Part shown: positions 1 through 6,815 of the stretch, piece by piece
How the letters are laid out: every line of letters begins with the position of its first letter
Numbering within the stretch: the first letter of the stretch is position 1
The notes under the pieces: generated by a model
Seen by the model: only the letters and a program-made list of their open reading frames with translations
Told to the model about the DNA's origin: nothing
The model's database searches: none
Made by a program: the position numbers and the translations under genes
Assembly (NCBI GenBank): GCA_022821935.1
Contig: JAJECR010000271.1
Span: forward strand, 1 to 17,491
Reading direction: 5' to 3'
Length of the DNA: 17,491 bases
Source: Candidatus Latescibacterota bacterium
GTDB taxonomy: Bacteria; JAAXHH01

Positions 1-4
1 CACG

Positions 5-865
5 GTGGATGTCCTGAAGGCCCAGGGCATCGTGACCGTCGAAGGCGTGTTCTCGCCGGAAGAGATGGCGGCGTTCCGAAGCCTGCTGGACAGGACCATC
101 GACGAAGCAAGCCGCGTTGAAACCTACAAGGGGCGCCCGACCGACAAGCTTCTGGGCCGATCAAAGGATACGGTCTGGCTCCTGTGGGAACTCTATGCCG
201 TGTGCGAAGGCGGACTCCGGTTCTCGCGGCATCCCGCCATAGTAAGCGTGCTGGAACGCGCGCTGGGCGAACCGGTCAGGCACGCGAGCATCGGTACGAT
301 GTTTGACAAGGTGGCCGGCGGGGACGCCGAGATCGGCTGGCACCAGGACACCTTCTTCATCGTCGATCCGCCGGACGACGGGGACGCCGACCTCACGGGC
401 TACTGGACCCAGTTCGGCCACGTGCACATCCGGCCGGGCGATATCGACTGGAAGGAAGACTACTTTCAGCAAACCATTATCGTCCGCATCAACGTGGACC
501 CTCAGACCATCGAGAACGGCGCCATGAGGGTCCTCCCCGGCTCCTATCTCGAAGGCCCCCTCGAAATGGCGGACGGCCAGGACGGCTCGGGGAGCTCTGG
601 CGGACTTGCGGACTACGTCGCCGCCCACGAGCACGAAGCCATCGACTGCACGGCGGGCGAGGGAAGCGTCACGTTCTATTACCCCACCATGCTGCACAGC
701 TCCAGGGTCAGCACGGCACCGCCCGGCGAGCACCGGCGGGCTGCCGCCCATCGTGTCCGGGCCGAAAGCCTCGAGATCCCGGGTTGGAACTGGCCCGTGG
801 ACTGGCCGGAAGGCGCGGAACGGATACGGCCCCATACCGGATTCGACCTGAATCCCTTTTCATGA
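5..865 (+). CDS. Phytanoyl-CoA dioxygenase (PhyH) family Fe(II)/2-oxoglutarate oxygenase
   Basis: Predicted cytosolic non-haem iron, 2-oxoglutarate-dependent oxygenase that hydroxylates a small organic substrate; the substrate cannot be read from sequence. The 286-residue product shows the PhyH facial triad: WHQD at 112-115 supplies His113 and Asp115, and TMLHSS supplies the distal His231. An arginine in the following EHRR segment (about 244-245) is the likely 2-oxoglutarate carboxylate anchor. The segment NGAMRVLPGSY at 171-181 is typical of the family. A Gly/Ser-rich stretch (GQDGSGSSGG, 191-200) looks like a flexible insertion. The first in-frame start seen is GTG at base 5. Only a few residues precede the conserved GIVTVEGVFSPEE segment, so the true start may lie left of the window and the gene may be slightly truncated. 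It converges on the binding-protein gene with a 3-bp gap. The family is confident; the function is unknown. Confidence 0.85.
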   Translation: MDVLKAQGIVTVEGVFSPEEMAAFRSLLDRTIDEASRVETYKGRPTDKLLGRSKDTVWLLWELYAVCEGGLRFSRHPAIVSVLERALGEPVRHASIGTMFDKVAGGDAEIGWHQDTFFIVDPPDDGDADLTGYWTQFGHVHIRPGDIDWKEDYFQQTIIVRINVDPQTIENGAMRVLPGSYLEGPLEMADGQDGSGSSGGLADYVAAHEHEAIDCTAGEGSVTFYYPTMLHSSRVSTAPPGEHRRAAAHRVRAESLEIPGWNWPVDWPEGAERIRPHTGFDLNPFS

Positions 866-868
866 TCC

Positions 869-2578
869 TTACCTGCGGCCCGAGCCTTCCCCGAGGTTTC
901 CGATGTAGAGGGTGGCGAAAGCCGGCGCGAATCCGCTCCACCTGCGGTCGCCGTACCGGTTTTCCCTTATGCCCAAGACCCACGGCTTGCTCAACGTGGC
1001 GTTGACCATGTTGTGCAGGAACACACCCGCGGCTTCCTCGGCCAGAATCACCTCGGCGTCCTGGTACATGGCCACCCGTTTTTCGTCGTCGAATTCCCTT
1101 GCGGCGGCATCCACCAGGCGGTCGAACGCGTCGTGCTTCCAGTCCTGCCGCCCCGATCCCGCGGGCTGTGAGCGCCACGGCACGGCGATCATGTCGCTGG
1201 GGTCCGGGTAGTCCATGTTGAACCAGAGGAACCCCCACGGTATCTCGTGATCGCGCATGAAGGCGTTGAAGGCGTTGGTGGACTGCTGACGCAGGTTCAC
1301 CTCGATACCCAGGTGATCCTCGAACATCTGCTGCATGGCGACCACCACGTTCCATTCGTCGGGCGTCGGCGGCTGGCCCCGCACCCAGAGTTCAAGCGGG
1401 GGCAGGCCCCTGCCTTCCGGATACCCGGCTTCGGCCAGCCTTTGCCGGGCCAGTTCCGGGTCGAAGACCTGGTACCGGCGGATCCGGTCCGCCTGGTAAC
1501 CGGGAAAGCCCTTAGGCAGCATGCCGTAGGCCGGCGTGGCGCCGCCGCCGAGCACCACGTTGCAGATGGACTCTCGGTCTATCGCGTGGGCGAGGGCCTG
1601 GCGAAGCCGGATGTTGTTAAAGGGCGGCTCGGTGGTCTTGAAGATCGTGTAATACGTCCCGAAATTCGGGTAGGTAATCAGCTCGCGGCTGAGGACGGGA
1701 TCCATGCGCGCGTGGTGATAGTCAGGACCCAGGACGGGGATCCGGTCGAACTCGCCGTTTTCGTAAGCCGGCAGGCCCCGCCAGCCGGGCAGGATGAAAG
1801 TGAACTCGATACGTTCCAGGTAACCCTTCCACGGGCCGTTGTAGTGGGGATTCAACGCGTAGGTCATACCGACGCTCTTGTCCCACGACGCGAGTTGCCA
1901 GGTGGAGTTTGAAACGCAGTACTCCGGTTCGGACCACTGTATCCCGTATTTCTCCACCTGCCACCGGGGCGCCGGCACGGAAGTGAAGAAGGTCAGGATA
2001 TAGGGGAAATACGAGCAGGGCGCTTCGGTTTCGATCACCAGCGTGCGGTCGTCCAACGCCCGGACGCCGATCGTCGACGCGTCGTCCGTCAGCCCGGAGT
2101 TGAAGGCCCGGGCGCCCTTGATCGGATAGTAGAAGTAGGCGAAGATGTTGGCGTTGGCGGGATCCAGCAGCCGGCGGAAGGACCATTCGAAATCGTGGGC
2201 GGTCACCGGCCGGCCGTCGCTCCACTTCGCGCCCGCACGGATCCTGAAGGTCCAGGTCACGTGGTCGTCCGCCACGGACCAGGACTCGGCCGCCGCGCCC
2301 CGGATCTCCATGTCTTCGTCGAAGACCAGGAGGGATTCGAAGAGGAAGGCGTTAAACTGTGCGTCGAAGAGGGATATGCCCACGTCCAGGGTGGACGGTT
2401 CCAGCATGCTCAGCCGGATGAACTGCTCACCAAGGGGGGCGGCGTCGGCCGGCAGTTCCCGTCCCACCGAATTGACGCGCGAAGCCGGCGTTTCCGCGCC
2501 GGATCCGTCACCCTGTGATCCGCAGGCCGCCGTAAAACACGCGACCATGCCGATCAAGGCGTATTTCCAACGTCCCAT
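869..2578 (-). CDS. Family-5 (OppA/DppA-like) ABC transporter solute-binding lipoprotein
   Basis: Predicted extracytoplasmic binding component of an ABC importer for peptides, opines or other solutes (SBP_bac_5 family). The reading frame is open further upstream, but the ATG at 2578 is chosen because it begins a typical export signal: MGRWKYALIGMVACFTAAC has a basic start, a hydrophobic core and a Cys at residue 19 suited to lipid attachment, although TAAC is a weaker lipobox than LAAC. That gives 569 residues. The conserved N-terminal block is clear: ESLLVFDEDMEIRGAAAESW at about 81-100, then AKWSDGRPVTAHDFEWSFRR at 117-136. RLRQALAHAIDRESIC further on matches the usual RQAlayAiDR motif. A weak GAGAGGG-like element (GAGAGGG, 4 nt before ATG) may be the ribosome site. 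It is the last gene of the glyS-led unit. No permease or ATPase gene is present in the window, so it is an orphan here. Confidence 0.88.
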   Translation of the reverse strand: MGRWKYALIGMVACFTAACGSQGDGSGAETPASRVNSVGRELPADAAPLGEQFIRLSMLEPSTLDVGISLFDAQFNAFLFESLLVFDEDMEIRGAAAESWSVADDHVTWTFRIRAGAKWSDGRPVTAHDFEWSFRRLLDPANANIFAYFYYPIKGARAFNSGLTDDASTIGVRALDDRTLVIETEAPCSYFPYILTFFTSVPAPRWQVEKYGIQWSEPEYCVSNSTWQLASWDKSVGMTYALNPHYNGPWKGYLERIEFTFILPGWRGLPAYENGEFDRIPVLGPDYHHARMDPVLSRELITYPNFGTYYTIFKTTEPPFNNIRLRQALAHAIDRESICNVVLGGGATPAYGMLPKGFPGYQADRIRRYQVFDPELARQRLAEAGYPEGRGLPPLELWVRGQPPTPDEWNVVVAMQQMFEDHLGIEVNLRQQSTNAFNAFMRDHEIPWGFLWFNMDYPDPSDMIAVPWRSQPAGSGRQDWKHDAFDRLVDAAAREFDDEKRVAMYQDAEVILAEEAAGVFLHNMVNATLSKPWVLGIRENRYGDRRWSGFAPAFATLYIGNLGEGSGRR

Positions 2579-2604
2579 CAATCCCTCTCGATTACCGCAC
2601 GCCA

Positions 2605-2680
2605 CAACGCCAGGGGTTGCCTTCCGGCGGCGGCCTTCGGACCGCTGCCTCGGGCTGCCTACCGGCGGCAACCTTCGGGA
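2605..2680. repeat. Imperfect 38-nt tandem duplication after the sugar isomerase gene
   Basis: Read on the minus strand, two adjacent 38-nt units (2680-2643 and 2642-2605) align without gaps at about 27 of 38 positions. The core shared segment is CCGAAGG..GCCGCCGG.AGGCA.CCC. It starts about 8 nt after the isomerase stop codon and fills most of the 109-bp gap before the binding-protein start. No function is evident; slippage-type duplication is inferred. Confidence 0.6.
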
Positions 2681-2687
2681 CACACGG

Positions 2688-3689
2688 TCACTCTTCCGCG
2701 AAGGCGGCGTCGAAGGCCACGTCGGAAGGTGGAAAATCCACGCCCTTCGTGAAGGCGCAGGCTTCCTCGGCGCCGTGCTCGCGGTCCATGCCGCTGTCCT
2801 CCCACTCGATGGAGAGGGGTCCCTGATATCCGATCTCGTTGAGCGCGCGGATGATCTCCTCGAAATCGATGCTCCCGCGGCCGAGCGACCGGAAATCCCA
2901 GTAGCGGTCGGGATGTCCGAAATTGACGTGGCCGCCGAACACACCGGCCCGGGTCGCCCGCTCCGACCACCAGACGTCCTTCATGTGCACGTGGTAGATC
3001 CGGTCTCTGAAGTTCCGGATGAACTCCACGTAGTCCACGCCCTGGTAGCCGAAGTGGCTGGGATCGTAGTTGAAGCCGAAGGCCTCGCGGTTGCCCAGGG
3101 CATCCAGCGCCCGCTGGGAGGAGGAGATGTCGAAGGCGATTTCCGTGGGATGTACCTCCAGCCCGTACTTCACGCCCACCTCGTCGAACACGTCCAGAAT
3201 GGGGTTCCAGCGCGCCGCGAAATCGTCGAAACCGGCGTCGATGGACGACGGGTCCACGGGCGGAAAGGAATAGAGCAGGTGCCAGATCGACGAACCGGTG
3301 AATCCGTTTACCACGCCGAGACCCATGTTGGCGGCCGCCCGGGCGGTCAGTTTCATTTCCTCGGCCGCGCGGCTGCGCACGCCTTCTGGATCCCCGTCGC
3401 CCCAGACGTGGGGCGGGAGAATCGCTTCGTGCCGGGCATCGATCAGGTCGCAGACGGCCTGGCCGGCAAGGTGGTTGCTGATGGAGAAGATCTGCAGGCC
3501 GTGATTGTCGAGCAGCGCGTGGCGGTCCTCGCAGTACGCCTTGCTTTCAGCGCCCTGTCGCACGTCGAAGTGGTCTCCCCAGCAGGCCAGCTCGAGTCCG
3601 TCGAAACCCCAGCCCGCCGCCTTCTCGGCGAGGGTGTCCAGCGTGAGGTCCGCCCACTGGCCGGTAAAGAGCGTTACGGGACGAGACAT
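2688..3689 (-). CDS. Sugar phosphate isomerase/epimerase (xylose isomerase-like TIM barrel)
   Basis: Predicted cytosolic metal-dependent isomerase or epimerase acting on a sugar, polyol or inositol derivative (AP_endonuc_2 / IolE-IolI-like fold). The 333-residue product has the family's metal-ligand pattern: GLEVHP (Glu178, His180), NYDPSHFGYQG (Asp209, His212), YHVHMKD (His235) and LSIEWEDSG (Glu295). The length is normal to slightly long for the family. The ATG start at 3689 is preceded by a strong ribosome site, GGAAAGGAG, 9 nt upstream. It follows the Gfo/Idh gene with a 95-bp gap that contains a hairpin, and is followed by a binding protein. Pairing with a Gfo/Idh dehydrogenase is a common catabolic arrangement, consistent with oxidation followed by isomerisation of a sugar or inositol. 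The exact substrate is not identifiable. Hydroxypyruvate isomerase or a myo-inosose dehydratase relative are the alternatives. Confidence 0.88.
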   Translation of the reverse strand: MSRPVTLFTGQWADLTLDTLAEKAAGWGFDGLELACWGDHFDVRQGAESKAYCEDRHALLDNHGLQIFSISNHLAGQAVCDLIDARHEAILPPHVWGDGDPEGVRSRAAEEMKLTARAAANMGLGVVNGFTGSSIWHLLYSFPPVDPSSIDAGFDDFAARWNPILDVFDEVGVKYGLEVHPTEIAFDISSSQRALDALGNREAFGFNYDPSHFGYQGVDYVEFIRNFRDRIYHVHMKDVWWSERATRAGVFGGHVNFGHPDRYWDFRSLGRGSIDFEEIIRALNEIGYQGPLSIEWEDSGMDREHGAEEACAFTKGVDFPPSDVAFDAAFAEE

Positions 3690-3714
3690 GGTAGCTTGCT
3701 CCTTTCCTTGTCAT

Positions 3715-3762
3715 CTTCGGCGCGGTATACGCCGGTTTGCGGCTGTCCTCTCCGCGCCGGAT
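3715..3762 (-). other. Intercistronic hairpin between Gfo/Idh and isomerase genes
   Basis: An exact 8-bp inverted repeat, CGGCGCGG at 3718-3725 and CCGCGCCG at 3752-3759, is extended by a T-G wobble and a T-A pair outward. It encloses an inner 4-bp hairpin, GCCG-gtttg-CGGC (3731-3743). In the minus-strand transcript this would form a stable two-tier stem about 30 nt before the isomerase start. There is no T tract, so it is not a classical terminator. Roles as an RNA-processing, 3'-stabilising or attenuation element are inferences. Confidence 0.5.
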
Positions 3763-3769
3763 ACTTGAT

Positions 3770-3796
3770 TTACAGGTTGGCCGCCTACAGGTCGGC
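3770..3796. repeat. 15-nt duplication of the Gfo/Idh gene 3' end, both copies with a stop
   Basis: On the minus strand, GCCGACCTGTAG (3796-3785, last codons and stop of the dehydrogenase) recurs as GCCAACCTGTAA (3781-3770) exactly 15 nt later and in the same frame. Ten of twelve bases are identical and each copy ends in a stop codon. The result is a backup stop five codons downstream. Confidence 0.55.
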
Positions 3797-4957
3797 GACT
3801 CTGACCCAGGCGCCGTGCTCCGCCGACAGCGAAATGGCTTCCAGCACGGCCTGGTCCCGGACGCCTTCGTCGAAATCCGGATGGAGGTTGTCGTCGGCGC
3901 CGGCTATGGCCTGCATGAGATCGTACACCTCGTGGATGAAGGTGTGTTCCCAGCCGATGATATGGCCCGGCGGCCACCACCGGTCCATGTACGGGTGGGC
4001 GCCTTCGGTCACGATGATATCGCGGAAGCCCTGTACGTGGTCCTCGTCTTCCCGGTTGTAGTACTGCAGTTCGTTCATCTTCTCCAGGTTGAAGGCGATG
4101 GACCCCTTGCTGCCGTTGATTTCGAAACGGTTGCCGTTCCGCCTGCCGCCGGCGAACCGCGTGGCTTCGAAGGAGCCAACGGCGCCGTTCTCGAACCGGG
4201 CGAGGGCCAGGGTCGTGTCGTCCACGGTCACCGGTCCCTTGCGGGTGGAACCGCCGGCGCTGGCGCCGAGGGCCGCGTCGATCTCTTCGGCGATGGGACG
4301 TTCCTTGATGAAGGTCTCCTGCATGCCGGTCACTTCGGTGATCTCACCGATCAGATAACGAGCCAGGTCGATGATATGGGCGTTCAGGTCGCCGTGGGGA
4401 CCCGAGCCGGCCTTCTCCTTCTGCAGACGCCAGACCAGGGGAAAGTCGGGGTCCATGATCCAGTCCTGGAGATAGACGGCGCGCCAGTGGTAGACCTGGC
4501 CTATGCGGCCTTCCTCGATGAGCCGCCTGGCCAGCGCGACGGCGGGGACCCGGCGGTAGTTGTAGGCGACCATGCTCTTCACGCCCGCCCTGTTCACGGC
4601 GTCGGCCATGGCCCGGGCTTCGGCGAGGTTGTTGGCCAGCGGCTTCTCGCAGAATACGTGCTTGCCCGCTTCCGCGGCGGCGATGGCGATCTCCGCGTGG
4701 CTGTCGCCCGGGGTCGAAACGTCGACCAGGTCGATGTCGTCGCGGGCGATCAGCGTCTTCCAGTCGGTCTCGTATCCTTCCCAGCCGAACTCGGCAGCCG
4801 CGCCTTTTACGTTCTCCTCGTTCCGGCCGCAGATGGCCTTCATGACCGGTACGCCGGCCGCGTCCGGAAAGAAGAAGGACATGTCCTTGAAGGCGTGGCT
4901 GTGCGCCTTGCCCATGAACGAATAACCTACCAGGCCCACGTTAATGTTGCGTGCCAT
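3785..4957 (-). CDS. Gfo/Idh/MocA family NAD(P)-dependent oxidoreductase
   Basis: Predicted cytosolic dehydrogenase of the glucose-fructose oxidoreductase / inositol dehydrogenase family, oxidising a sugar or cyclitol hydroxyl with NAD(P). In the 390-residue product the N-terminal Rossmann motif reads VGLVGYSFMGKAHSHAF (7-23), a family variant in which the second glycine of GxGxxG is Ser13. CEKPLANN at 103-110 carries the catalytic-site Lys105, and GDLNAHIIDLARYL at 189-202 supplies the conserved Asp190 and His194. The C-terminal half is the alpha/beta dimerisation domain. The ATG at 4957 has a strong ribosome site, GGAAAGGAG, about 7 nt upstream. Only 19 bp separate it from the glyS stop, so it is almost certainly co-transcribed with glyS. 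The isomerase gene downstream suggests a shared catabolic step. The family is certain, the substrate unknown. Confidence 0.9.
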   Translation of the reverse strand: MARNINVGLVGYSFMGKAHSHAFKDMSFFFPDAAGVPVMKAICGRNEENVKGAAAEFGWEGYETDWKTLIARDDIDLVDVSTPGDSHAEIAIAAAEAGKHVFCEKPLANNLAEARAMADAVNRAGVKSMVAYNYRRVPAVALARRLIEEGRIGQVYHWRAVYLQDWIMDPDFPLVWRLQKEKAGSGPHGDLNAHIIDLARYLIGEITEVTGMQETFIKERPIAEEIDAALGASAGGSTRKGPVTVDDTTLALARFENGAVGSFEATRFAGGRRNGNRFEINGSKGSIAFNLEKMNELQYYNREDEDHVQGFRDIIVTEGAHPYMDRWWPPGHIIGWEHTFIHEVYDLMQAIAGADDNLHPDFDEGVRDQAVLEAISLSAEHGAWVRVADL

Positions 4958-4976
4958 GTATTGCTCCTTTCCCGTC

Positions 4977-6575
4977 TCAAGATGCCAGCTTTTCCTCCAC
5001 GTAATCCTTCAACTCGCCTATGGCCACCCGTTCCTGCGCCATGGTATCCCGGTCGCGGACGGTCACCGCCTGGTCGTCTATGGTCTGGAAATCGACCGTG
5101 ACGCACAGCGGGGTGCCGATTTCGTCCTGGCGGCGGTAGAGCTTGCCGATGGCGCCCGTGTCGTCGTACACCGTGCGAATCCTGCCGTCGGACTGCAGCG
5201 ACCTGCGGATATCCCGGGCCGTGGCAGTGAGCCGGTCGTCGGTCCGCTTGAGGGGGAAGACCGCCACCTTGACCGGGGCCAGGTGGGGCCTGAGCCGCAA
5301 CACCGTCCGGTAGTGGTCGCCGATGACCTTCTGCGACAGGTTCCGCAGCGCCTTGCCCTCCTTGATCCGGTCGGCGCCCGGCATGGACAGGAGCGCATCG
5401 ATCCGCGGCATGCTTTCCGGCAGCTCGCTCGAGATGGACTCCCCGAAGGTCAGCATGGATTCCCGCGACTCTTCAGGCAACTTGCCGTTCTTCGCGACAG
5501 CCGCGTTGAATGCATCCAGTCCGCCCTTGACTACGGCAAGCCTGTCCTCCGGCGGGGCCTTGACCATGGGTTCGTCATAGGCTTCGCTGAGGACGGCCAG
5601 CAGGCAGCGACCGACGCCCGCCGAGGGTTCGACCACGAAGGGGATCACGTGGCGGTTCGTCTGCGGATCGAAATAGGAGAGGCGCGTCGTGCTGGACGGG
5701 TTCTCCTCCACCTGCGCCGTGAGTTCGTACTGTTCCTGGTACCGCGTATGGGAACCCAGGTCGAAATCGGTCCGGCTGGCAATGCCCTCCAGTTCCTCGT
5801 AGCCGAGGCTGGGATACCGGTACATGAGGTCGTAGGTCTTCTTGGAATAGTGGGCGAGATCCTCCCGCGGCACGTCAAGGATCCGAATGGAACCGCGGCT
5901 CACGCCGATGTGTTCCCACCAGGCGAGCCGGTCTTCCAGCCACCGGTCCTGCCACTCGTCCTCCGTGCCGGGATGGACGAAGAACTCGATCTCCAGCATG
6001 TCGAATTCGCGTACGCGGAAGAGGAAGTTGCGGGGATTGATCTCGTTGCGGAATCCCTTCCCCACCTGGGCGATGCCGAAGGGCAGCTTGCGCGCTGTCG
6101 TGGTCAGCACGTTGTTGAAGTTCACGAATATGCCCTGGGCCGTTTCAGGCCGCAGGTACGCGTAGGCGTCTTCTTCCGAAACCGGGCCCACCTGGGTCTT
6201 GAACATCAGGTTGAAAGGCCGCGGTTCGGTCAGGTCCGTGGACCCGCACACGGGACAGGAAGTTCCGATCTGGTCGGCGCGCCACCGGCTTTGGCACTTC
6301 CGGCAGTCTACCAGGGGATCGACGAAGGTCTCTTCGTGACCCGAGTACTTCCAGGTCAGCGGGTTCATCAGGATGGCGCTGTCCAGCCCCTCCATGTCAT
6401 CCCGCTCGTAGACGTTTCTCCGCCACCAGGAGTCCACGATGTTGTTCTTCAACTCGACGCCCACCGGGCCGTAATCGTACAGCCCCTGCAACCCGCCGTA
6501 GATTTCGGAGCCCGGGTAGATGATTCCGCGGCGTTTGCAGAGCGAAACGAGTTGTTCCAGCGAGACAGCGGGCAC
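4977..6575 (-). CDS. glyS: Glycine--tRNA ligase, alpha2 (single-chain) type
   Basis: Charges tRNA-Gly with glycine in the cytosol; class II synthetase of the homodimeric type. The frame is open well upstream, but the GTG at 6575 is preferred. It follows GGAAAGG by 6 nt and gives MPAVSLEQLVSLCKRRG, the normal family N-terminus; the upstream frame is unlike any GlyRS. The product has 532 residues. Visible are YPGSEIYGGLQGLYDYGP (20-37), a Cys4 zinc-finger-like element (CRKC at 91-94, CPVC at 107-110), motif 2 region FRNEINPRNFLFRVREF (175-191), motif 3 SAGVGRCLLAVLSEAY (318-333) and the C-terminal anticodon-binding domain from LAPVKVAVFPLKR (432). About 80 extra residues (roughly 338-422) lie between motif 3 and the anticodon domain and explain the length excess over the usual roughly 450-460. 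It leads the unit containing Gfo/Idh, isomerase and binding protein. Confidence 0.96.
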   Translation of the reverse strand: MPAVSLEQLVSLCKRRGIIYPGSEIYGGLQGLYDYGPVGVELKNNIVDSWWRRNVYERDDMEGLDSAILMNPLTWKYSGHEETFVDPLVDCRKCQSRWRADQIGTSCPVCGSTDLTEPRPFNLMFKTQVGPVSEEDAYAYLRPETAQGIFVNFNNVLTTTARKLPFGIAQVGKGFRNEINPRNFLFRVREFDMLEIEFFVHPGTEDEWQDRWLEDRLAWWEHIGVSRGSIRILDVPREDLAHYSKKTYDLMYRYPSLGYEELEGIASRTDFDLGSHTRYQEQYELTAQVEENPSSTTRLSYFDPQTNRHVIPFVVEPSAGVGRCLLAVLSEAYDEPMVKAPPEDRLAVVKGGLDAFNAAVAKNGKLPEESRESMLTFGESISSELPESMPRIDALLSMPGADRIKEGKALRNLSQKVIGDHYRTVLRLRPHLAPVKVAVFPLKRTDDRLTATARDIRRSLQSDGRIRTVYDDTGAIGKLYRRQDEIGTPLCVTVDFQTIDDQAVTVRDRDTMAQERVAIGELKDYVEEKLAS

Positions 6576-6651
6576 CGCGGTCCTTTCCGATTTGATTGAA
6601 GGGGGACGACAGGTAGTACGGCGCTTCCGGCACGCCGCGCATAACGCGTTC

Positions 6652-6680
6652 AGCATAACGAAAACACCGTGCGGTGTCAA
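6652..6680 (-). promoter_or_regulatory. Sigma70-type promoter for glyS
   Basis: On the minus strand there is TTGACA (6680-6675), a 17-nt spacer and TATGCT (6657-6652). This is a perfect -35, optimal spacing and a 4/6-match -10. Transcription would start near 6645, leaving a leader of about 70 nt before the glyS GTG. No T-box or glycine riboswitch features are visible in that leader. A second 14-nt-shifted copy of CGTTATGC lies just downstream (6646-6639). Confidence 0.75.
6664..6677. promoter_or_regulatory. Dyad overlapping the glyS -35/spacer, possible operator
   Basis: ACACCG-TG-CGGTGT is a perfect 6-bp inverted repeat with a 2-bp centre. It covers half of the -35 hexamer and much of the spacer of the glyS promoter, a position where a bound repressor would block RNA polymerase. 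The dyad is seen directly; its function as an operator is inference. Confidence 0.4.
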
Positions 6681-6713
6681 CCCCAAAGGCCCCTGCCGCG
6701 GCGAAAATATAGA

Positions 6714-6746
6714 TTGACAGGAGCGGGGGGCCCGCGCATTGATACA
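6714..6746 (+). promoter_or_regulatory. Possible divergent promoter for ygfZ-pyrC
   Basis: A consensus TTGACA at 6714-6719 follows an A/T-rich stretch (GAAAATATAGA) that could serve as an upstream element. The downstream -10 is poor: GATACA at 6741-6746 is 21 nt away and ATTGAT at 6738-6743 matches only three positions. It would face away from the glyS promoter, with the two -35 boxes about 34 bp apart. A 10-nt tandem repeat (TCTTGCCGCA twice, 6771-6790) lies in the putative leader. Confidence 0.3.
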
Positions 6747-6815
6747 TAGCGTTTTCAGGGTGAATCCCCATCTTGCCGCATCTTGCCGCAACGTGATTCC
6801 GCATCGGGTATATAG

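Noticed and set aside
2579..2944. N-terminal extension of the binding protein (122 more residues)
   Set aside because: It overlaps the isomerase gene and would bury the lipoprotein signal peptide, which begins exactly at the ATG at 2578.
2145..4061. 638-codon open frame on the plus strand opposite the binding protein and isomerase genes
   Set aside because: It spans two genes and their gap on the opposite strand and shows no recognisable domain; a GC-driven shadow.
4944..6599. 551-codon open frame on the plus strand opposite glyS
   Set aside because: It mirrors the glyS coding frame; glyS has intact motifs and a promoter, the mirror frame has neither.
6576..6645. T-box or glycine riboswitch in the glyS leader
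   Set aside because: The leader is only about 70 nt and no T-box consensus, specifier loop, terminator/antiterminator pair or glycine aptamer core could be seen.
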